DNA of 64,000 nt, taken from assembly GCF_006440675.2 (NCBI RefSeq), contig NZ_CP083951.1, positions 1,116,001-1,180,000 of the forward strand, read 5' to 3'. Under the pieces are notes generated by a model, which was not told the DNA's origin, did no database searches, and was given only the letters and a program-made list of their open reading frames with translations. Positions 33,929-43,073 of the stretch are shown here, piece after piece. The stretch's first letter is position 1. Each line of letters starts with the position of its first letter. The translations under genes were made by a program, and so were the position numbers. Source of the DNA: Mesorhizobium sp. B2-8-5. Lineage in GTDB: Bacteria; Pseudomonadota; Alphaproteobacteria; Rhizobiales; Rhizobiaceae.

Positions 33929-34085
33929 CGGTCGTCGTTTCAGCGCCGGGCAGGCCTTCTAAAGGACGCGGCTTCGATGCGCAGGCAGATCGAGCATCTC
34001 GGCCTGGCGGAAGGAGCTGTCAGCAAGCGGGACAGCAATGCCCGCGTCCGATGTCCGAGAATATCCGCTCGCAACGGTGTATCGC

Positions 34086-34589
34086 TTAGCCCCGCCTATC
34101 GTGATGCTGCCGGCGCTTGTAATGGCGTTGGCGCGCATAGGCCACGCAGGCGTCCACCGTGCTGACACAGAGTGCATCGCGGCTGTTCGGCAAGTTGTTG
34201 TCGCCGGCATAGGCGACCTCGGCGACGTGGCCGTCGAGCATGCGTATCTGCGTGTTGCAATAGCCGCCGGGAGCAACATTGACCGATCCGCCGACAGCAG
34301 GAATCGGGCCTGCGGTCAAGGTCGGCACCGCAATGCTGAGATTGCCGCGTTGCACGGTGCGCTGGTAGGTCCAGATCTGACCGGATGAACCCACATCCGC
34401 CGTAGCGCTCGGAAAGCCTGCGCACATGCGAATGTCGGCCTCGCTCAATCCGACCAATTCCTTGCGGGCGGCAGAGGTCGTGACGTCCTCTTTCGCGAGC
34501 CGCGACGTATCGTCAGGGATGACACAGGATGACAGGATGGGGATGCCTGCCGCAAGAAGGGCAAGTTTTCGAATGCGCGAAGATGTCAT
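34086..34589 (-). CDS. Putative outer-membrane lipoprotein of unknown function
   Basis: 167 aa. The lipoprotein signal ends in lipobox LSSC near residue 22. The segment LVGLSEADIRMCAGFPSATAD with GQIWTYQRT resembles the SmpA/OmlA-like pattern of small lipoproteins. A Gly-rich middle and four further Cys are visible. The gene stands alone upstream of the multicopper oxidase end, on the same strand, 109 bp apart. No function assigned. Confidence 0.6.
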   Translation of the reverse strand: MTSSRIRKLALLAAGIPILSSCVIPDDTSRLAKEDVTTSAARKELVGLSEADIRMCAGFPSATADVGSSGQIWTYQRTVQRGNLSIAVPTLTAGPIPAVGGSVNVAPGGYCNTQIRMLDGHVAEVAYAGDNNLPNSRDALCVSTVDACVAYARQRHYKRRQHHDRRG

Positions 34590-34698
34590 GCCGTCGGTCG
34601 GAGTTGCGTGTTGCCCGGCCTGCCCAGTTGGCTACCTAGGCAATCAAGCGGCGGGGTCAACCCGCAAAGCCGCTCACGAAAATGTTGTGATGAGGCGC

Positions 34699-36093
34699 TC
34701 ACACCACCCGCAGATAGCTCGTCATGCCTGTCTTCTGGTGCTCGATGATGTGGCAATGCAGCAGCCAGTCGCCGGGATTGTCGGCGACGAAGCCGAGCTG
34801 GACCTTCTCGTCGGGCTGGATCAGATAGGTGTCGGAGACCAGCGGCTGGACGGCCCTGGTCGATGACGACAGCACCTTGAAGCTCATGCCGTGCAAATGG
34901 ATCGGGTGCGCGTGCGGGGTGAGGTTCTCCATGTCGATGACATAGCTCTGGCCGAGCTTCAGTTCGGCGAGCGGCGCGGTGGGGTCCGGCGTGTCGCCCG
35001 GCCACGGCACCTTGTTGATCGCCCAGAAACTGTAGCCGAGCGAGCCGCAAATGCTGTCGGCCGCAACGTTCTCGGCCGTCGCGCTGAGCGCCAGCGGAAT
35101 GCGCTTGGCGCCGGCAAGGTCTACCTCCGCCACCGGATTGGCGTCGAGCGGGCCGAGATCGCGCAGATCGTGCCTGAGCGATTTGCCGACCGAACGCAGC
35201 GTCGCCAGGATTTTCGGCTTGGTGCCCCGGACGTCGCGCAGGCTGACGATCGCGCCCTCCTCGTCGGGCATGCGGATGGCAAGCTCGAGCCGCTGGCCGG
35301 GTCCCAGTTGCAGGGCATCCGGCGCAAACCGTTGCGGCACCGGGTTGCCGTCGAGCGCTATGACCGTCGCCTCGGCGCCGTCGACGCGGAAGGCATAGAT
35401 GCGGGTGACGTCGGTGATGGCCGCCCTAAGCCGCACCAGCCCGCCGGCCGGCGCATCGAATTGCGGCTGGTCGAGCCAGTTGGCGGTGCGCACCGTGCCG
35501 AAGGTGCCGGCCTTGGCCGCGTCGCGCGGCCTGAACGGCGCGATGAACTGGCCGTCGTCGCCAAGCCGCCAATCGCGCAGGTTGACGACCATCTCGACAT
35601 CGAAGACCGGGTCGTTCGGGTTCTCGACCACGATCACGCCGGTCAGGCCGTGACCCATCTGGATCAGCGTGTTGCAATGCGGGTGGTACCAGAACGTGCC
35701 GGCGTCGGGCGGCGAAAACGCGTAGTCGAAACGGTCGCCCTGATAGACATAGGGCTGCACCAGGAACGGCACGCCATCCATCTTGTTGGGAACGCGGATG
35801 CCATGCCAGTGGATGGTCGTCGGATCGTCGATGCCGTTGATCAGCCGTGCGGCGAACGGCTCGCCCTTCCTCATCCTGACCGCCGGCGGCATGCCGGCTT
35901 CGCCGTAGGTCAGCACATTCTTCGTCGGCGCGCCGTCCATCAGTTGAGCCTCGATGCTCGCGGTCTTCAGGACCAGCGGCTCGGGCTTCGGCGCCGCCCA
36001 GCCGGCAAACTTGCCGGCGGCCGAGAGGCCGATACCGGCCGCGCCGGCGGCCGCGGCGCCCTGCAGGAGTTTGCGGCGTGTGAGGACCGACAT
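34699..36093 (-). CDS. Multicopper oxidase (Tat-exported, three-cupredoxin type)
   Basis: 464 aa. Twin-arginine signal with LTRRKLLQGAAAAGAAGIG. All copper-binding motifs are present: HWHG (about residue 96), WYHPHC (about 133), HPIHLHG (about 393) and HCHIIEHQKTGM near the C-terminus, which supplies the type 1 His-Cys-His-Met set and trinuclear ligands. The substrate (Cu(I), phenol or metal ion) cannot be told; no Met-rich insert is obvious. It stands alone, 130 bp downstream of the amide operon end. Confidence 0.93.
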   Translation of the reverse strand: MSVLTRRKLLQGAAAAGAAGIGLSAAGKFAGWAAPKPEPLVLKTASIEAQLMDGAPTKNVLTYGEAGMPPAVRMRKGEPFAARLINGIDDPTTIHWHGIRVPNKMDGVPFLVQPYVYQGDRFDYAFSPPDAGTFWYHPHCNTLIQMGHGLTGVIVVENPNDPVFDVEMVVNLRDWRLGDDGQFIAPFRPRDAAKAGTFGTVRTANWLDQPQFDAPAGGLVRLRAAITDVTRIYAFRVDGAEATVIALDGNPVPQRFAPDALQLGPGQRLELAIRMPDEEGAIVSLRDVRGTKPKILATLRSVGKSLRHDLRDLGPLDANPVAEVDLAGAKRIPLALSATAENVAADSICGSLGYSFWAINKVPWPGDTPDPTAPLAELKLGQSYVIDMENLTPHAHPIHLHGMSFKVLSSSTRAVQPLVSDTYLIQPDEKVQLGFVADNPGDWLLHCHIIEHQKTGMTSYLRVV

Positions 36094-36223
36094 TGGAATC
36101 CCGAAACAGATGAGTGGCGGTCTCAGGCCTTATCATCATTCGGGCACATCCCGAAACGGACAGATCGCCGCCCGCAAGCAAGATCGGTCCCAGGCCGGAA
36201 TGCGGCCAGCTGCATGGCTCCGA

Positions 36224-38044
36224 TCAATCTCCGACGGCGGCGAGATGCCCGCCGCCGAAATCCTTGAGCACAAGTTTCGGCACGGTTTCGCCAATCCGCC
36301 GGGTCGCGCTTGGAATTTCGCGGTCGAGACGGGAAAAGCGTGTCCGGCGTCGTGACGGATCGGGAACCGGCACCGCCTCGATAAGCCGCCGCGTGTAGGG
36401 ATGGCGCGGGTTGGAAAAGACCTGGTCGCGACTGCCGATCTCGACGATCTGGCCGAGATACATGACGGCGACGCGGTCCGAGATGTTCTCGACCACCGCC
36501 ATGTCATGCGAGATGAAGAGATAGGCGACGCCGAATTCGCGTTGCAGCTCCTTCAAAAGATCGAGCACGCGCGCCTGCACCGAGACATCGAGAGCCGACA
36601 CGCTCTCGTCGGCGATGATCAGCTTCGGCCTTAGCGCCAGCGCCCGGGCGATGCAGATGCGCTGGCGCTGGCCCCCAGAGAATTCATGCGGATAGAGCTC
36701 CATCTGTGCTGCCGATAGGCCGACCCGCTCGAACAGGGCAGCCACTTGGCTCTGGCGTTCCTGCCGTGAGCCGATGCCGTGGATCAGAAGCGGCTCGGCC
36801 ACCAGATCGCCGACGCGCATGCGCGGATCGAGCGAAGCGTAAGGATCCTGGAACACCATCTGCACGTCGCGGCGCACCGCCTTGCGCGCGTCGCCGCCAA
36901 GCCCGGAGAGCTCGCGGCCGCCGATCGTCACGCCGCCCGTATAGGGCACGAGGCCGGCCAGCGCCTTGGCGGTGGTGGACTTGCCGCAGCCGGATTCGCC
37001 GACCAGCGCCAGCGTCTCGTTGGGCGCGATCGAGAAGCTGACGCCCTCGACGGCGTGGACCCGCCGGTTGACGCGACCGAAGAAGCCGCCGCGCAGGTCG
37101 AAGCGGACATGGAGGTCGTTCACCACCGCCACCTTGTCCTGACCGGTTGCGCCGGCTGCCCCTCCCGTGACGCGCCGACCGGCGCCCGAGCCGATGCGCG
37201 GAACGGCGGCCAGCAATTCTTGCGTATAGGCGGCCCGCGGCCTGGCGAAAATGTCGGCGGTGGCGCCTTCCTCGACCATGCGGCCGTTGCGCATGACGAT
37301 GACGCGGTCGGCCATTTCGGCGACGACGCCCATGTCGTGGGTGATGAGGATGACGCTGGTGCCGTGCTGGCGCTGCAGGTCGCGCAACAGCTCCAGCATC
37401 TCGCCCTGGACCGTGACGTCGAGCGCCGTCGTCGGCTCGTCGGCGATCAGCACGTCAGGTTCCAGCGCCAGCGCCATGGCGATCATCACCCGCTGGCGCA
37501 TGCCGCCCGACAATTCGTGCGGAAACTGCTTCAGCCGGCTTTCGGCTTCGGAAATTCGAACCGCCTTCAGCGCCTCGACCGCGCGCCGTTGCGCCTCGGC
37601 GTGGGAAAGGCCGGTATGCGCCTCGATCGATTCGGTGAGCTGCCGGCCGATCGACAGCACCGGATTGAGCGACGTCATCGGCTCCTGGAAAATCATGGCG
37701 ATGCGATCGCCGCGAATGCCGCGCATGCGGCGCTCGTCGAGCGCCGTCAGTTCGATGGCGCTGCCATCCTTGTCGAAGAGCTGGATCGTCCCGGAAGCGA
37801 TGCGGCCGGCCGGCTGCGGCAGGAGTTGCATGATCGCCAGCGCCGTCATCGACTTGCCGGAACCGGACTCGCCGGCGATGCACAGCGTTTCGCCGCGTCT
37901 TAGCGACAGCGACAGGCCGGACACCACTTCGCGCTCGCCGTCCTCGCCGCGCACACCAACGCAGAGGCCGGTGATTTCGAGCACCGGCCCCGCGGCCGCC
38001 TTTGCGACGGCGTCAGCGTGTTCGTCGACCACGGCTGCGCTCAT
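36224..38044 (-). CDS. Peptide-type ABC transporter ATPase, two domains fused (DppD-DppF)
   Basis: 606 aa, two Opp/Dpp NBDs in one chain. Domain 1: GESGSGKSMT, SGGMRQRVMIAMALALEP, DEPTTALDV. Domain 2: GESGCGKSTT, SGGQRQRICIARALALRP, DESVSALDV. A linker at about residue 275-300 joins them. The ATG at 38044 overlaps the fmdA stop (ATGA); the longer open frame upstream is an fmdA shadow. Last gene of the amiC-to-dppDF operon; it powers the two permeases at 40.7-42.5 kb. Confidence 0.93.
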   Translation of the reverse strand: MSAAVVDEHADAVAKAAAGPVLEITGLCVGVRGEDGEREVVSGLSLSLRRGETLCIAGESGSGKSMTALAIMQLLPQPAGRIASGTIQLFDKDGSAIELTALDERRMRGIRGDRIAMIFQEPMTSLNPVLSIGRQLTESIEAHTGLSHAEAQRRAVEALKAVRISEAESRLKQFPHELSGGMRQRVMIAMALALEPDVLIADEPTTALDVTVQGEMLELLRDLQRQHGTSVILITHDMGVVAEMADRVIVMRNGRMVEEGATADIFARPRAAYTQELLAAVPRIGSGAGRRVTGGAAGATGQDKVAVVNDLHVRFDLRGGFFGRVNRRVHAVEGVSFSIAPNETLALVGESGCGKSTTAKALAGLVPYTGGVTIGGRELSGLGGDARKAVRRDVQMVFQDPYASLDPRMRVGDLVAEPLLIHGIGSRQERQSQVAALFERVGLSAAQMELYPHEFSGGQRQRICIARALALRPKLIIADESVSALDVSVQARVLDLLKELQREFGVAYLFISHDMAVVENISDRVAVMYLGQIVEIGSRDQVFSNPRHPYTRRLIEAVPVPDPSRRRTRFSRLDREIPSATRRIGETVPKLVLKDFGGGHLAAVGD

Positions 38045-38985
38045 TCGAAGACGCAGCGCGGGAAGTAGAACGACACCACCCAGTTCGGCATGTCGACGAT
38101 CTCGCTGATCCTGAGATCGCCGCAGACCGAGACCAGCATGTAGGCATCGACCGGGTCGAGCTTGTAACGGGCGGACAGCAGGTCGACCATCTGGCTGACG
38201 GCCTCCCTGGCCCCGGCCATCAGGTCCGGTCCGATGCCCGTCGTCACCTCGTAGCCCTTGGCGTCGAGATGCCGCGTCACCGGGCCGGGCGTGGTGAAAC
38301 GCGGCGTCTTCAGCCGCGCGTCCTTCACAAGGTCGAGCTTCAGCACGACGTCCATCGGGCTCTCGATCGCCGTGCCGCATACCTCGCCGTCGCCTTGCGC
38401 GGCATGGGTGTCGCCGACCGAGAACAGCGCGCCCGGCACTTCCACCGGCAGATAGAGAATGGTGCCCGCGGCAAGGTCGCGGATGTCGAGATTGCCGCCG
38501 ACACGCCGTGGCGGCACCACCGAATGCAGGCCCATCTCGGCCAACGCGTTGCCGATGGTGCCGGCGAACGGTTTCAGCGGCACGCGGGCGTTCTTTCCGA
38601 ACAACGCCGGCTCGAGCGAGCCGGCGTCGTATTTCCAGATGTTGAGCGCCGGTTCCTTGAAGTCGTCGGCGAGCAGGCCGAAGCCCGGGATGTTCGCCGT
38701 CCAGCCGAAGCCGGACGGTTTGAACATCTCGATCGTCACCTTCAGCGCATCGCCGGGCTCGGCACCCTCGACGAAGATCGGCCCGGTCACCGGGTTGACC
38801 TTGGAGAAGTCGAGCCGGGCCACGTCGGCGACCGTGCTGTCGGCCTGGAGCTGGCCACCCGCCGCATCTAGGCACTGGAACTCGATCGTTGAACCGGGCG
38901 CCACCCGTTCGGCCGGGGCGAAGGAATTGTCCCAGCCGAAATGGTGATGGCGCCCGTGGATGGTGTAGTCGCAGTTACTGCACAT
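38041..38985 (-). CDS. fmdA: Acetamidase/formamidase
   Basis: 314 aa. Hydrolyses formamide or short amides to ammonia and the acid. Visible FmdA_AmdA family features are MCSNCDYTIHGRHHHFGWDN, FVEGAEPGDALKVTIEM, GDTHAAQGDGEVCGTAIESP near residue 205 (metal-binding His and Asp region) and the end CGDLRISEIVDMPNW. The start overlaps the SBP stop by 11 bp. Embedded in the transporter operon between SBP and ATPase, so the imported compound is likely an amide. Confidence 0.93.
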   Translation of the reverse strand: MCSNCDYTIHGRHHHFGWDNSFAPAERVAPGSTIEFQCLDAAGGQLQADSTVADVARLDFSKVNPVTGPIFVEGAEPGDALKVTIEMFKPSGFGWTANIPGFGLLADDFKEPALNIWKYDAGSLEPALFGKNARVPLKPFAGTIGNALAEMGLHSVVPPRRVGGNLDIRDLAAGTILYLPVEVPGALFSVGDTHAAQGDGEVCGTAIESPMDVVLKLDLVKDARLKTPRFTTPGPVTRHLDAKGYEVTTGIGPDLMAGAREAVSQMVDLLSARYKLDPVDAYMLVSVCGDLRISEIVDMPNWVVSFYFPRCVFE

Positions 38986-40618
38986 CTTTCACATACACAT
39001 TGTCGTAGTTGATCGGGATATGGACCGGGTCGACATAGAGATTGTCAGCGCCGCCCATGCGGGCTGATTTCAGCGTGAAGCGCTGCTCGTTGAAGACCGG
39101 CGCCCAGGGCGCGTCCTCCATGATCTTGTCATAGATCGCGCTCCACATCTTCTCGCGTTCCTCGGACTTGGCCGGGTCGACGACGGAATCGGCCTCGGCC
39201 GCCTTGGCGTCGAGATCCTTGTTGCAATACCACGACCAGTTCCAGCCGCCGGGCACCGCACCGGCGCAACCGAGGATCGGGCCGTAGAAATTGGAGGGAT
39301 CCGGGAAGTCGGCGATCCAGGCCATGCCGCCCGACCAGATCATCGGCGCGCCGGCCTTGTCGCCGCCGGCGGCGATCACATTGGCCTGGGCCAGCGACTG
39401 GATGCTGGCCTTGATACCGATGGCCGCCAGATCCTGCTGAATCGCCTGGGCGATGCGCGGATTGGGATCGGTGTTCATGGCGAAGAGCTGCGTCTCGAAG
39501 CCGTCGGGATGGCCGGCCTCGGCGAGCAGGGCCTTGGCCTTGGCGACGTCATAGGCATAACCCTTGAACGCCTTGTCGTAGCCGGGCATCGAGGGCGGCA
39601 GCGGCTGGTTGGCCGGCACCGCGCGATTGTTGATCATCTGGACGATGCGGCCCTTGTTGATCGCCATGTTGACAGCCTGGCGCACCTTGACATTGTCGAA
39701 GGGCGCCATGGTGGTGTTCATGGTGACGTAGCCGGTGTGCAGCTGTCCGCCCACCACGACGCGGGCCTTCTGCTCAGGATCGTTCATCACCTCCTGGAAC
39801 TTGGCCGGCGGAATGCCGTCGCCGGGGACGTCGATCTCGCCCTTCTGCAGGCGCAGCAGCGCCACGATCGGCTCCTGGCCGATCTCGAAGGTGATCTTGT
39901 CGAGATGCGGCAGGCCCTTGTGCCAGTAATCGGGATTGCGCTCGAAGACGATGCGCTGGCCGAGCGTCCATTCGGCGAGCTTGAAGGCGCCGGTCCCGAC
40001 CGGATGCTTGCCGAAGTCGGCGCCGTATTTCTCGACCTCCTCCTTCGGCACGACATGCGAGAAGTTGATCGCCATGACATGCAGGAAGGTGGCGTCCGGT
40101 CGGGTCAGCTCGAACTTGATCGTGTAGGGGTCGACCACGGTGACGCCGGAGAGGCTGTCGGCCTTGCCGGCGGCGACATCGTCGTAACCCTTGATCGAGC
40201 CGAAGAAGCCAGCGCCAGGGCTTTGCGTCTTCGGGTTGGTGACGCGGTCGAGCGAATATTTGACGTCGTCGGCGGTCATCTCGCGGCCGTTATGGAACTT
40301 CACGCCATGGCGCAGCTTGAAGGTGAAGGTCTTGCCGTCCGGCAAGATCTCGTAGCTCTCGGCGAGGTCGGGCTTGAGCTTTGTGGTGCCGGGCTCATAG
40401 TCCATCAGCCCGTCGAACAGGCTCTTGATCATCGACCAGTTTTGCCAGTCATAGCCGATCGCCGGGTCGAGGGTCGCGACATCGTCCTTGTAGGTGATGG
40501 TGATGGCGCCGCCCTGCTTGATGTTCGGGTCGACCGCGTCTTCGGCGCGCGCGTTTGCCATGCCGAGCATCAGCGCCAGCGCCGATGCCGCGACGGTGGA
40601 TGCGAGAAACTTTTTCAT
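38975..40618 (-). CDS. Peptide/nickel-type ABC transporter substrate-binding protein (SBP_bac_5)
   Basis: 547 aa, periplasmic. Signal peptide ASTVAASALALMLGMANARA. Family 5 motifs GGAITITYKDDVATLDPAIGYD, SYEILPDGKTFTFKLRHGVKFHNG and VRQAVNMAINKGRIVQ are present. The start at 40618 was preferred over in-frame ATGs upstream because it adjoins the signal peptide. In this operon it would capture an amide, urea-like or peptide ligand. Confidence 0.92.
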   Translation of the reverse strand: MKKFLASTVAASALALMLGMANARAEDAVDPNIKQGGAITITYKDDVATLDPAIGYDWQNWSMIKSLFDGLMDYEPGTTKLKPDLAESYEILPDGKTFTFKLRHGVKFHNGREMTADDVKYSLDRVTNPKTQSPGAGFFGSIKGYDDVAAGKADSLSGVTVVDPYTIKFELTRPDATFLHVMAINFSHVVPKEEVEKYGADFGKHPVGTGAFKLAEWTLGQRIVFERNPDYWHKGLPHLDKITFEIGQEPIVALLRLQKGEIDVPGDGIPPAKFQEVMNDPEQKARVVVGGQLHTGYVTMNTTMAPFDNVKVRQAVNMAINKGRIVQMINNRAVPANQPLPPSMPGYDKAFKGYAYDVAKAKALLAEAGHPDGFETQLFAMNTDPNPRIAQAIQQDLAAIGIKASIQSLAQANVIAAGGDKAGAPMIWSGGMAWIADFPDPSNFYGPILGCAGAVPGGWNWSWYCNKDLDAKAAEADSVVDPAKSEEREKMWSAIYDKIMEDAPWAPVFNEQRFTLKSARMGGADNLYVDPVHIPINYDNVYVKDVQ

Positions 40619-40653
40619 TTTTATGTTCCCTTTCTTCTGTTCGGTTTTCATTT

Positions 40654-41574
40654 TCATCTGAGTTTAATCCGGGGGTCGATGAAGGGGGCGATGATGTCGG
40701 CCAAAAGGTTGCCGAGCACGATGGCGAAGGCCGAGACCAGGGTGACGCCCATGATGATCGGGATGTCGACGCGCTGGATCGCCTGCCAGGCGAGCTGGCC
40801 GATGCCCGGCCAGCCGAACACGCTTTCGACCACCACGATGCCGCCCATGAAGACGCCGACGTCGATGCCGATCATGGCGACGACCGGCAGGATGGCGTTG
40901 GGCAGCGCGTGACGGAACAGGATGGCGCCGCGCGCCAGGCCCTTGGCGCGGGCGGTTCGCATATAGTCCTGGCGCAGCACGTCGATCATCGACGAGCGCA
41001 TCATGCGCGCATACCAGCCGGCGCCGAGTATGCCCATAGTCAGCGACGGCAGCACGAGGTGGCGCCAACCGCCGTAGCCGCCGATCGGGAACCAGCCGAG
41101 CCTGACGGCGAAGACGTAGAGCAGCAGCAGGCCGACGACGAATTGCGGCGCCGAGACGCCGACGAAGGAGGCGACCATCAGGGTCTGGTCGGTGGCGGTG
41201 CCGCGCCTGACGGCGGCGATCAGCCCCATGGTGAGGCCGATCGCCAGCTCGCACAGGATGGCGCCGACCATCAGCAGCAGGCTGGCCGGCAGCCGCGAGA
41301 CGATGAGTTCGGTGACTTCCGAGCGCTGGATGTAGGAGCGGCCGAGATCGCCACTGACGAGCCTCGTGAGATAGTGCCAGTACTGGACGATGAAGGGCTG
41401 GTCGAGGCCGAGCTGCCGGCGGATGTTCTCCACCGTTTCGGGGGTGGCGCTGCGCCCGGCGATCTGGCGCACCGGATCGGCCGGCAAAAGATAGAGCAGC
41501 GCGAAGGTGATCAGCGAGACGCCGAGCAGGATGAGCAGCGACTGGATGAGCCGGCGGCCGAGATAGGCAATCAT
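40654..41574 (-). CDS. Peptide-type ABC transporter permease (DppB)
   Basis: 306 aa, six membrane segments, beginning LGRRLIQSLLILLGVSLITFALLYLLP, the standard DppB start. The EAA-like loop is MRTARAKGLARGAILFRHALPN at about residue 215. It lies 13 bp after DppC and 35 bp before the SBP. Forms the channel with DppC. Confidence 0.93.
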   Translation of the reverse strand: MIAYLGRRLIQSLLILLGVSLITFALLYLLPADPVRQIAGRSATPETVENIRRQLGLDQPFIVQYWHYLTRLVSGDLGRSYIQRSEVTELIVSRLPASLLLMVGAILCELAIGLTMGLIAAVRRGTATDQTLMVASFVGVSAPQFVVGLLLLYVFAVRLGWFPIGGYGGWRHLVLPSLTMGILGAGWYARMMRSSMIDVLRQDYMRTARAKGLARGAILFRHALPNAILPVVAMIGIDVGVFMGGIVVVESVFGWPGIGQLAWQAIQRVDIPIIMGVTLVSAFAIVLGNLLADIIAPFIDPRIKLR

Positions 41575-41587
41575 GATCGGCCCCCCA

Positions 41588-42493
41588 TTATTCCCGCCCT
41601 CTTTGCGTCGGGTCGAGGATGTCGCGCAGCGCGTCGCCGATCAGGTTGAAGGCCAGCGCCAGCGCCAGGATCGCCGCGCCGGGGAAGAACACCAGCCAGG
41701 GCGCCGCCTGGAAATAGGTCTGGTTCTCGAAGATGATGTTGCCCCACGACGCCGTCGGCGGCTGCACGCCGATGCCGAGATAGCTGAGCGTGGCTTCGAG
41801 CAGCACCGTGGTCGAGATGCCGAGCGTGCCCCAGACGATGATGGTCGGCAGGAGATGCGGCAGGATGTGGCGGATGAGAATACGCGGCGCGCTCGCCCCT
41901 ATCGTGCGCTCGGCATCGATGAACTCGCGCTCGGAGAGCGACGAGGTTTCGGTGTAGATGACGCGCGCGGTCTGCACCCAGTTGACCAGCGCGATCACCA
42001 TGGCGACGATCCACAGGCTCGGCTCGAACACCGCCGCCAGGCAGATGGCTAAAAGCAGCGCGGGAAAGGCCATCATCAGGTCGGTGAAGCGCATCAGCGC
42101 GCTGCCGATCCAGCCCCGGAAATAGCCCGCCGTGACGCCGACCAGCGTGCCGATCAGAAGCGCCACGCCGTTGGCGACGATGCCGATGATCAGCGAGGTG
42201 CGCGCGCCGAACAGGATGCGGGTCAACAGGTCGCGGCCGAGCAGGTCGGTGCCCAGCCAGAACTTGGCGTTCGGCGGCAGCGGCGAGCCTTCGAGCGTCA
42301 GGCCGTCGAACATCTGCTCGTTGGGATCGTAACCGGTCAGCCATGGGGCGAGGATGGCGCCGGCGAGCACGATGGCGATAATGAACAGCCCGACCAGCGC
42401 CAGCGGCCGCCTGACCAGCCGGCGCCAGACGCCAGCGCGCGGCTTTGCCGGCATCCGGCCCGTCGAAAGGTCAGGCGCGATGGGATTGGTCAT
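41588..42493 (-). CDS. Peptide-type ABC transporter permease (DppC)
   Basis: 301 aa, six membrane segments. The N-terminal RPLALVGLFIIAIVLAGAIL precedes the periplasmic TGYDPNEQMFDG segment typical of DppC. The EAA loop is DAERTIGASAPRILIRHILP. The ATG overlaps the amiR coding end by 23 bp. It is the third gene of the amide operon. Confidence 0.93.
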   Translation of the reverse strand: MTNPIAPDLSTGRMPAKPRAGVWRRLVRRPLALVGLFIIAIVLAGAILAPWLTGYDPNEQMFDGLTLEGSPLPPNAKFWLGTDLLGRDLLTRILFGARTSLIIGIVANGVALLIGTLVGVTAGYFRGWIGSALMRFTDLMMAFPALLLAICLAAVFEPSLWIVAMVIALVNWVQTARVIYTETSSLSEREFIDAERTIGASAPRILIRHILPHLLPTIIVWGTLGISTTVLLEATLSYLGIGVQPPTASWGNIIFENQTYFQAAPWLVFFPGAAILALALAFNLIGDALRDILDPTQRGRE

Positions 42494-43073
42494 CGCCGCC
42501 CTCCGCTTCGGTCATCGCCACGATGCGCCGGGCCGCTTCCTCGACGCTGATCTGCCAGTTCATCGCCAGCGATCTGAGCTGCGCGTAGGCGCGGTCGTCG
42601 TCGCTGCCTTTCGACAAAGCCGCGACCGCGCGCACGATGGTCTGGCGCTCGCCGACCCGCTGGCGCAGCGACGCGATCTCGCCGGCAAGCTGCCTGCGCG
42701 CCTCGAAACTCTGCCGGGCGATCAGCAGCGCGCTGTAGACGCCGGCGGTCCCGACCGGTTTCAGCAATTGCGCATCGGCCTTGTGCGACAGCGCCCATTC
42801 GATACGGCCCGGCGCCTCCGAGCCGATCAGCGCCACCAGCGGCATCGGCGCCTCGCCGGGCTTCCACGGGAACTGCTCGTCGAAGCCGAGGTCGGCGTCG
42901 AAGAACACGAAATCCGCTGCCAGCGCCTCCGCCGGCAGATGCGGCCAGCACTCGACCGCCGCGAGGCCGATCGCCGACAACTGCCTGGTGATCGCCTGCA
43001 CCGTGGTGTGCGGACGATGCAGCACGAACGCCTTGGCGCCGCCGAGATTGGGGATGCGCGCGGCGCGGCTCAC
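42471..43073 (-). CDS. amiR: AmiR-like ANTAR-domain antiterminator
   Basis: 200 aa from a GTG at 43073 overlapping the amiC stop (GTGA). The N-terminal pseudo-receiver (GAKAFVLHRPHTTVQAITRQ, ADFVFFDADLGFDEQ) is followed by a coiled coil (GEIASLRQRVGERQTIVRA) and an ANTAR RNA-binding end (AYAQLRSLAMNWQISVEEAA). In Pseudomonas AmiC holds AmiR inactive until amide binds; AmiR then prevents leader termination. The terminator upstream of amiC is a candidate site. Confidence 0.88.
   Translation of the reverse strand: MSRAARIPNLGGAKAFVLHRPHTTVQAITRQLSAIGLAAVECWPHLPAEALAADFVFFDADLGFDEQFPWKPGEAPMPLVALIGSEAPGRIEWALSHKADAQLLKPVGTAGVYSALLIARQSFEARRQLAGEIASLRQRVGERQTIVRAVAALSKGSDDDRAYAQLRSLAMNWQISVEEAARRIVAMTEAEGGDDQSHRA

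Noticed and set aside
38045-38875. N-terminal extension of the DppDF frame across fmdA
   Set aside because: The extension lies wholly within fmdA in another frame, and the ATG at 38044 in an ATGA overlap gives a normal protein.
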